A DNA stretch of 36,586 bases, taken from NCBI GenBank assembly GCA_024364805.1, contig CM044501.1, positions 47,983,544 through 48,020,129 on the forward strand. Direction: 5' to 3'. Source of the DNA: Euprymna scolopes. Its lineage: Eukaryota > Mollusca > Cephalopoda > Sepiida > Sepiolidae. This document shows positions 31,790-36,586 of the stretch, piece by piece (positions within the stretch are counted from its first letter, which is position 1; the number at the start of each line of letters is the position of its first letter). Under the pieces are notes generated by a model. That model was not told the DNA's origin and searched no databases. It worked only from the letters and a program-made list of their open reading frames with translations. The position numbers were made by a program, and so were the translations under genes.

Positions 31790-32165
31790 TTGATCTTTGT
31801 ATCTACTCTCTTTTAATTTCTACATCAACACTATTAGCATTCTCTTCACCATATTCAGTTTAGCAATAATCCATCCTCCAAGTTTTACATTAAGAGTATT
31901 TGATTTTCCTCCCAACCTTACATTAGCCTTGGTCCAACTTTAAATTTAGCATCAACAGCATTTGTCATTTTCACACCCATGTCTACTTTAGAAAAGGCCT
32001 TTCTTCAAATTTTTATATCAACACTATTTGTCTTCCCTCATATGTCTACTTTAGCAATGGCCCCACTTCCAATTTCTACATCAATACTTTTTTGCTCTTT
32101 TTCAATGTCTACTTTAGTCATGGTTACGATCTCAAACTCAATCTGGTTCACTTCATGTTTTTATT
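31790..32165 (-). repeat. 63-bp tandem repeat with coding-like 21-codon pattern
   Basis: Imperfect tandem array with period exactly 63 bp. The anchor ATGTCTACTTTAG occurs at 31979, 32042 and 32105. Diverged units align at 31916 and 31853, and a partial one begins near 31790. Read on the minus strand, successive units give AKVDI-GKTNSVDIKI, SKVDMGVKMTNAVDAKF, and in shifted frames ANVRLGGKSNTLNVKLGG and ANSVDVEIK. The outermost unit reads TKVDIEKEQKSIDVEIGSGA. Alternating hydrophobic and polar residues and conserved Lys/Asp/Gly positions suggest β-strands. Stops and frameshifts now break it. No ORF on either strand is long enough to be a present-day gene. It could be a relic of a repetitive protein exon or a chance minisatellite. 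Confidence 0.8.
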
Positions 32166-32169
32166 TAAA

Positions 32170-34324
32170 AAAATCTATCATTTTGATTTCTTTTTTTTTC
32201 TTTTATTTTTGAGTTTTTGTCTGTGACTTTAAAAGGAAAATAGCTAGAAATATTTGTATAAACAGAAATTCATGACTATGGTTACCTCTTATGTGAAATA
32301 AGAAAATACCAGAAACAGATTTTTTTTAATATATATTATTTAAACTTACATTAAGAAATGGATTCTGTTTCAGAATTCTGAATCAAAGCAAAATTATATA
32401 ACTCTTGTTAGGATTGTTTCTCTTGTGATATGGTTGATAATTCTTCTTGTTAACTTCCTCTAAGTCATGAAACTATGACACATTCATACATGAAGTCAAT
32501 GATGGCAATTTCATTTTATGAAAGCATATTTTATTAACTTAAATGTTGATCCACTTCACTGTGAGTTGCATCCAATGATCACCGAGGTTTCTGCCTTTAG
32601 TAGGATCTTTTAAGTAGCCAATTCATTATCTGCTCTCATATCAAGCGATAGTATCTTGTAATCAAATTTTGTCAAGAGTTTGTGAGTAAATCTATCTATA
32701 CTTAATTCTAGCAGCATATTAGGACTAAGCAGTATTTAACATAGATATCCAATAACGTATTTAAAAGAACTTTTGTTTAACTTTTTTTTTTACATTAGTC
32801 AACTTTGATTTTCTTCATGTAATTCAGTCCATCACAAACTTTCTCTACACTCCCCTAACTCTTGTGTCTGGGCTCTTTCCCCCTTCTACAAACAGCATGG
32901 CATTAAGAATATTAAAAATACATACATTTGTCTCTTCTTATGGTTGATTGATGTGCATAACAAGGGTGAAGAGATAACTTGCAAGAAACCAACAAACCAG
33001 GAGCCTTGGTGCCTGCAGTCATTTGCTGTTTGATTGGCTTGGCATGTGGTACCTTCCTGTCTAGATCACAAGTACACATGATACAAGCCACAGGAATTCA
33101 AACATTTTAACTTCTGATCATAAAATAAAATAAAAACTTTCAAGTCTGGCTATTTTTAAACATTATTCATTGTAAGGCGCATATATTCCTTAAATGTATT
33201 AAGTGAATATCATTTTGTAGAAATAGATTTTTACAAAATCAAAAAACAAACTTGAATGCTTGTTTATATTACTGGTATTGACTGGACTATTTTTTGCATC
33301 TTGAGTGTTATTAGTGCAACGTTTCGATTGGATTCTCCTTTGACATTCGTCGGTTGTTGTTTGAAAAAGTAAGGAGAAAAGTTACTTGATCCATAGATAT
33401 TTTCATATTTCTGTGAGTCAGTCTCCATTTTTTGGTCATTGTTTCAAATCCGTGAGAAAAAAAAAATGGTTGATAAAGAAGAAGCAATTATAATAAAGAT
33501 CGACATGAGAATTATCTTCCTTCCATCGCTAAAATTTTAAGGGTGTATAACATTTGTTTTTTCTACAATTAGAGGCTCCCAAGGAGGCAAAACATGCTAA
33601 AAAAATAAAAATTACTAAGCAAACAAAGCCTTGAATTTAGTAACATTTGAGAAGGGAAATAATCCCCTGTTGATCTTTATTAGAGTTGCCTCCCCTTTGT
33701 CAAGCAGTTGTTTTATTTTTTAATTTTTTTGTGAAATTCCTGATGTGGCATCATCATAAATATAACTAGCAAGTACTTCAGCAATATAAGCCAAACAAAT
33801 CTATGTAATACATACATACATACATATGTACATATATCAGCAATACACTTTTGAAATGAAGTGTAGAATGATTGTCAAATAAACAGATGCTTAGTTATGC
33901 TTGATATGATTTAACCTGTTTCTCAATACAATAGGTAAATATCTCATTAGTTTAATCATCTGATGTCTAGGGATTCGGGTTAATTTGATAGTTACACTTT
34001 AAAAGCTAATGAGAAAACCTGATTAGTGTTCTTGTCTTGCACAGTAGCAGTGTTCATCCCTCTCTGCGAATTATCTAACCAGAAGCTACTCATAAATAAG
34101 GAAATGATCCAATAATTGAGTGAATAAAATAGAAAGTTTAATACTTGGATTGTCTCTTTTTTCTTCTATTTCTTCTTTTTCTTAAGTTACACATTTTTTT
34201 TTTTACTAATGTATCACCACTCAAGAATAAGTATTTAATAGATTGTCAATTAAACTATAATCTGCTTTATTTATCTTCACAAGGAGATCAAAACACAAAT
34301 GAATGAGGTGAAGAGAAGATTACT
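32170..34324. other. Unassigned AT-rich sequence
   Basis: No gene supported. A less AT-rich segment at about 32930-33110 may be an old repeat. A short inverted motif pair lies at 33646-33710. A CATA run occurs near 33808-33830. Confidence 0.5.
33646..33710. repeat. Short MITE-like inverted motif
   Basis: TTGAGAAGGGAAATAATCCC and, inverted, GTTGCCTCCCCTTTGTCAA form imperfect ends of a roughly 60-bp unit. Motifs of the AAGGGRRATAA type recur in molluscan MITEs, but this one is too short and imperfect to classify. Confidence 0.3.
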
Positions 34325-34830
34325 CTAAAAAAATCCAAGGGGACAGCTAAACAAATATGTGTTCACATTAGACTTGAAGGCTACATGTTGTAGTGAGTTG
34401 AAAGCAGACTTGTGGTACCTTATTGGAAAGATGAGATATTCTAGGAAAGAAATGTTGTTTGTGGAAGTTTCCTTTGATATTTGATTTTTCATTTGATTTT
34501 TGATAAGAGAGAAAGCAAAGTTTTTTGCTGTGGTTGTAGATAGACAAGTTCCTGTCGTAAATGTTTTATAGTGGGGTAGTAGGAATTGGAGCTCAGTCGA
34601 GCACCAAGCATAAACATAACGATACAGGAGAAACAAGCTAGAAACATGCCTTCTGTGTTAAAAAGGTGGCAAGAATTAGAATAGCTCATTCCCCACTAGA
34701 TTGTAAAGCCGATTTTGTACTCTGTCAAGACAGGGAGGAGTGCTCCGACATCTCCCCAGATATGACAGAGCACTTCATCTTAAAATGCATCCGGTTCTTA
34801 TACAGATAGAGAATTGAATCAGGTGTAAGA
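34325..34830 (-). mobile_element. CR1-like LINE, old 3' fragment
   Basis: Minus-strand copy of the C-terminal domain found at 22629-23069. The 103-codon frame (34325-34636) reads FLLYRYVYAWCSTELQFLLP, CLSTTTAKNFAF, then AFNSLQHVAFKSNVNTYLF, parallel to SLFYRYFHGRCSSELQSLVP, RLAESTVKNFPHF and DVFKSNVNKFL. Upstream, in another frame, a weak match to the CHIWAGA block lies near 34750. Divergence is much higher than in the other copies and the normal 3' UTR is not seen, so this is the oldest member of the family here. Confidence 0.75.
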
Positions 34831-35114
34831 TACTTCTGGATCAGTAGAATAATCTAACCATTTTTCCAGCAACCTTTGATATATCAAGAGCTATTATCCT
34901 TGAAATTAAACCACCATGGATAGGTTCACTGATTCTGTATAAAATCAGTCATCATGTCAGGACGAAATCCATATTGTTTATCCCTAACAAGATTATTTTT
35001 ATCAAAGTGGTTGATAATTTAGTTATCTGAAAAAAATCCATATCCAAACTGTATCATTAACCCTTGGACCAAAAAGCTTATAACACCTATAAGTCACATT
35101 ACAAACTGATATAA
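34831..35114. other. Unassigned sequence
   Basis: No gene or named element recognised. Confidence 0.5.
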
Positions 35115-35275
35115 CATTGAACATAATTGGTAGTGTTTTTGCTAATGGGCTGAGAGACTGGGGTTCAATCCTTAGCCGAGGCATAGCAAAAATTAAAAAA
35201 ATGGTACTTGCTAAACACTCAGTGTGGAGCAAAGGTAAGTGATACAATATAGGGAAAGAAGTAATGCTCTCCATC
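35115..35275 (+). mobile_element. tRNA-derived SINE
   Basis: Contains GGGGTTCAATCC (B box at 35162-35172) preceded at tRNA-like distance by TTGGTAGTGTTTTTGCTAAT, a weak A-box region, then AGCCGAGGCATAGCAAAAAT. The following part, TACTTGCTAAACACTCAGTG to GAAAGAAGTAATGCTC, looks like a conserved SINE body. It lies about 400 bp upstream of the coding exon. The exact ends are not resolved. Confidence 0.5.
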
Positions 35276-35672
35276 ACATCAGTGGATTATAGTCAACAAA
35301 AAGAGATTGGTCGATTTAAGACAACATTTGCATCAAATATTCCAAATACATGCCATCTAATATTGTAGAGACCATATCAACACAATCAATTGCCATACAC
35401 ATAAATAACAGAGTAAAAAACAAAACAGTTTACGTATATTTGGATGGAAAATCTAAAAATAAAAAAAACCAGAATGTTTACTAATGTGTTTAGTTATTAG
35501 AACCCATTCTTTTTAAGTTTTGCTTTTTTTTTAACGGAGTCTCAGACTAATTATGATAAATACTTCATTGATTGATTAGAATTGTTTTTAACATTGATAA
35601 ATTTAGAGTTTTAGAATTGTCATTTCGTCATGACAAATTCAAATTTGTTTTTTTATTTATTTTATTTTGTAG
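35276..35672 (+). other. Intron sequence upstream of the exon
   Basis: AT-rich, no element named. It ends with a T-rich polypyrimidine tract and the acceptor TTTTATTTTGTAG (AG at 35671-35672). Confidence 0.7.
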
Positions 35673-35786
35673 GAAAACAGTATAGAACTGGAGAAACTTC
35701 GCAGCAACCTCGAAGAGACTCAAGGCCAATTAGTGTCGACTGAAGAAACAAAAGGCTGGTTGGAAAGAAGACTTGATGAAGCCGAG
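35673..35786 (+). CDS. Internal exon encoding a coiled coil
   Basis: 114-bp exon with an acceptor (long T-rich tract, then AG at 35671-35672) and a donor (GAG|GTAATG, GT at 35787). It is exactly 38 codons, phase 0 at both ends, so it could be skipped without shifting frame. The product starts ENSIELEKLRSNLEETQGQL and ends TKGWLERRLDEAE. Its heptad-like spacing of Leu/Val, high Glu/Lys/Arg content and lack of Pro mark a coiled coil. Balanced codon use and higher GC than the flanks support real coding. I do not recognise the protein; the ERRLDEAE region is loosely like the C-terminal coiled coil of myosin phosphatase targeting subunits, but also like many cytoskeletal adaptors, so no symbol is given. 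The rest of the window would be intron of this + strand gene. Confidence 0.8.
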
Positions 35787-36586
35787 GTAATGAATTATCA
35801 ATTATCTGTTGTTTTTTTGTTGTATTTTAAATAGGAATGCACATCTTCAAAATTTAATTCATGGTGGTAGAGTGAGGTTGTACTTGTAAAAGTTTCCATC
35901 ATATAGAATATATTGAGAATTTTTTATCCTCAAAGTAGAAAAATAGAAAAATTTCAAATTAAAAAAAAAAAGCTACGATCTGCCTTTGACATTTATAAAA
36001 CTTCCAAAAGTTTAGAAGTGGTGAGTTAGCTGCATGTGATTCCATCTTGTTGCACTGGCAATTAGTACATCACTACAAATAAATCTCTTACGAAACTCAT
36101 CTTCATAAATATTTCCATCTCTTATAAATTATCTTTTAATCTTTATTATAATTAGATATCACAAACCAGATGAGTTTAGAGTACAAAAATAGGTTTCTTT
36201 CAATTTCACTTGTAAATTCTCATTTATTTTGATATTATTTCTCTTTTCTTTATAAATGTACGATTCTTTCTCCTATGTTATTTTTTTCTAATCTACTTCA
36301 ACTCAGTTTACTGATATTAGTGACATACAATTTGTTTTTCACATTTGATGTGAATGATTTTGTGTATGCACATTAAATTAATGCCATTGAATTTATCTAA
36401 GGTTTTAAATTGCTGTTCACACACAAAAAAATTTAAGTTAAAAACTTTAATGAAGAAAATATTAGAAAATTTCTGTCCTATTATCATGTGTTTCCACATG
36501 GTTTTATTTTTGTGCAAATCTGAATTTTTTTAATTAAAAATTTATTAATATATACTAGCAAAAGTACCTGTCGGTGACTGGGTTCA
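35787..36586 (+). other. Intron sequence downstream of the exon
   Basis: AT-rich, begins with the donor GTAATG. No further exon is seen before the window ends. The last about 35 bp may start a dispersed repeat. Confidence 0.65.
36553..36586 (+). repeat. Possible start of a dispersed element, cut by the window edge
   Basis: TACTAGCAAAAGTACCTG then GGTGACTGGGTTCA resembles the start of the element at 26203 (ACTAGC, then TACC, then GG). Too short to prove. Confidence 0.3.

Noticed and set aside
31979-32212. 77-codon + frame with MSTL repeats
   Set aside because: It is the sense-strand reading of the 63-bp tandem array and ends in a poly-Phe low-complexity run; the minus strand gives the more protein-like pattern.
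35673-35786. Naming the exon as a myosin phosphatase targeting subunit (MYPT/PPP1R12)
   Set aside because: Similarity is limited to a generic ERR-LxExE coiled-coil pattern; not enough to assign a gene.

Overview
The window looks like AT-rich intronic DNA from a lophotrochozoan animal, most likely a cephalopod mollusc. That is an inference from the LINE, Tc1 and tRNA-SINE families present and from the very low gene density; the sequence contains no marker that proves the species. There are no bacterial-type operons, rRNAs or CRISPR arrays. The only host coding exon I can support well is a 114-bp, phase-0, coiled-coil exon on the + strand at 35673-35786. Most of the remaining ~36 kb is probably intron of that gene, filled with old transposable elements and simple repeats. 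A weaker host candidate is a minus-strand open frame at 27271-27606 that ends in a transmembrane segment.

Layout. 1-378 is an AT-rich minisatellite. About 400-660 is a repeat that recurs inverted at 20022-20240. 735-1168 is a foldback element split by a CR1-like LINE 3' tail. 1486-1670 is a MITE with 45-bp inverted ends. 2731-2830 is a tRNA-derived SINE head. 5725-6090 is a 3' fragment of an R4/Dong-like LINE (minus). 6.1-13.2 kb is mostly featureless AT-rich sequence. 13196-16865 is a mosaic of three unrelated elements: a larger copy of the R4-like LINE (minus), an LTR-retrotransposon fossil (minus), and the C-terminal half of a Tc1 transposon (+). 17185-18451 is a truncated CR1-like LINE (+).

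About 20220-25665 is the largest element: an I/Nimb-like LINE (+) with a zinc-knuckle ORF1 and an ORF2 carrying endonuclease, reverse transcriptase and a C-terminal Cys/His region. A CR1-like LINE has inserted into its endonuclease (22313-23186). A tRNA-Gln-like SINE lies at 26327-26401 (minus), and another LINE reverse transcriptase with an embedded Cys finger at 28576-29745 (minus). Two tandem repeats follow: a 37-bp unit (30321-30542) and a 63-bp unit (about 31790-32165), the latter with a 21-codon coding-like pattern on the minus strand. An old CR1-like copy (34325-34830, minus) and a SINE (about 35115-35275) precede the exon.

No element is intact. The genes do not act together as a pathway; the window is best read as layered insertions in a long intron. 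Family names rest on motifs recognised by eye. The best leads are the 63-bp coding-like repeat, the nested insertions that date families against each other, the fish-type Tc1 fragment, and the minus-strand transmembrane frame.
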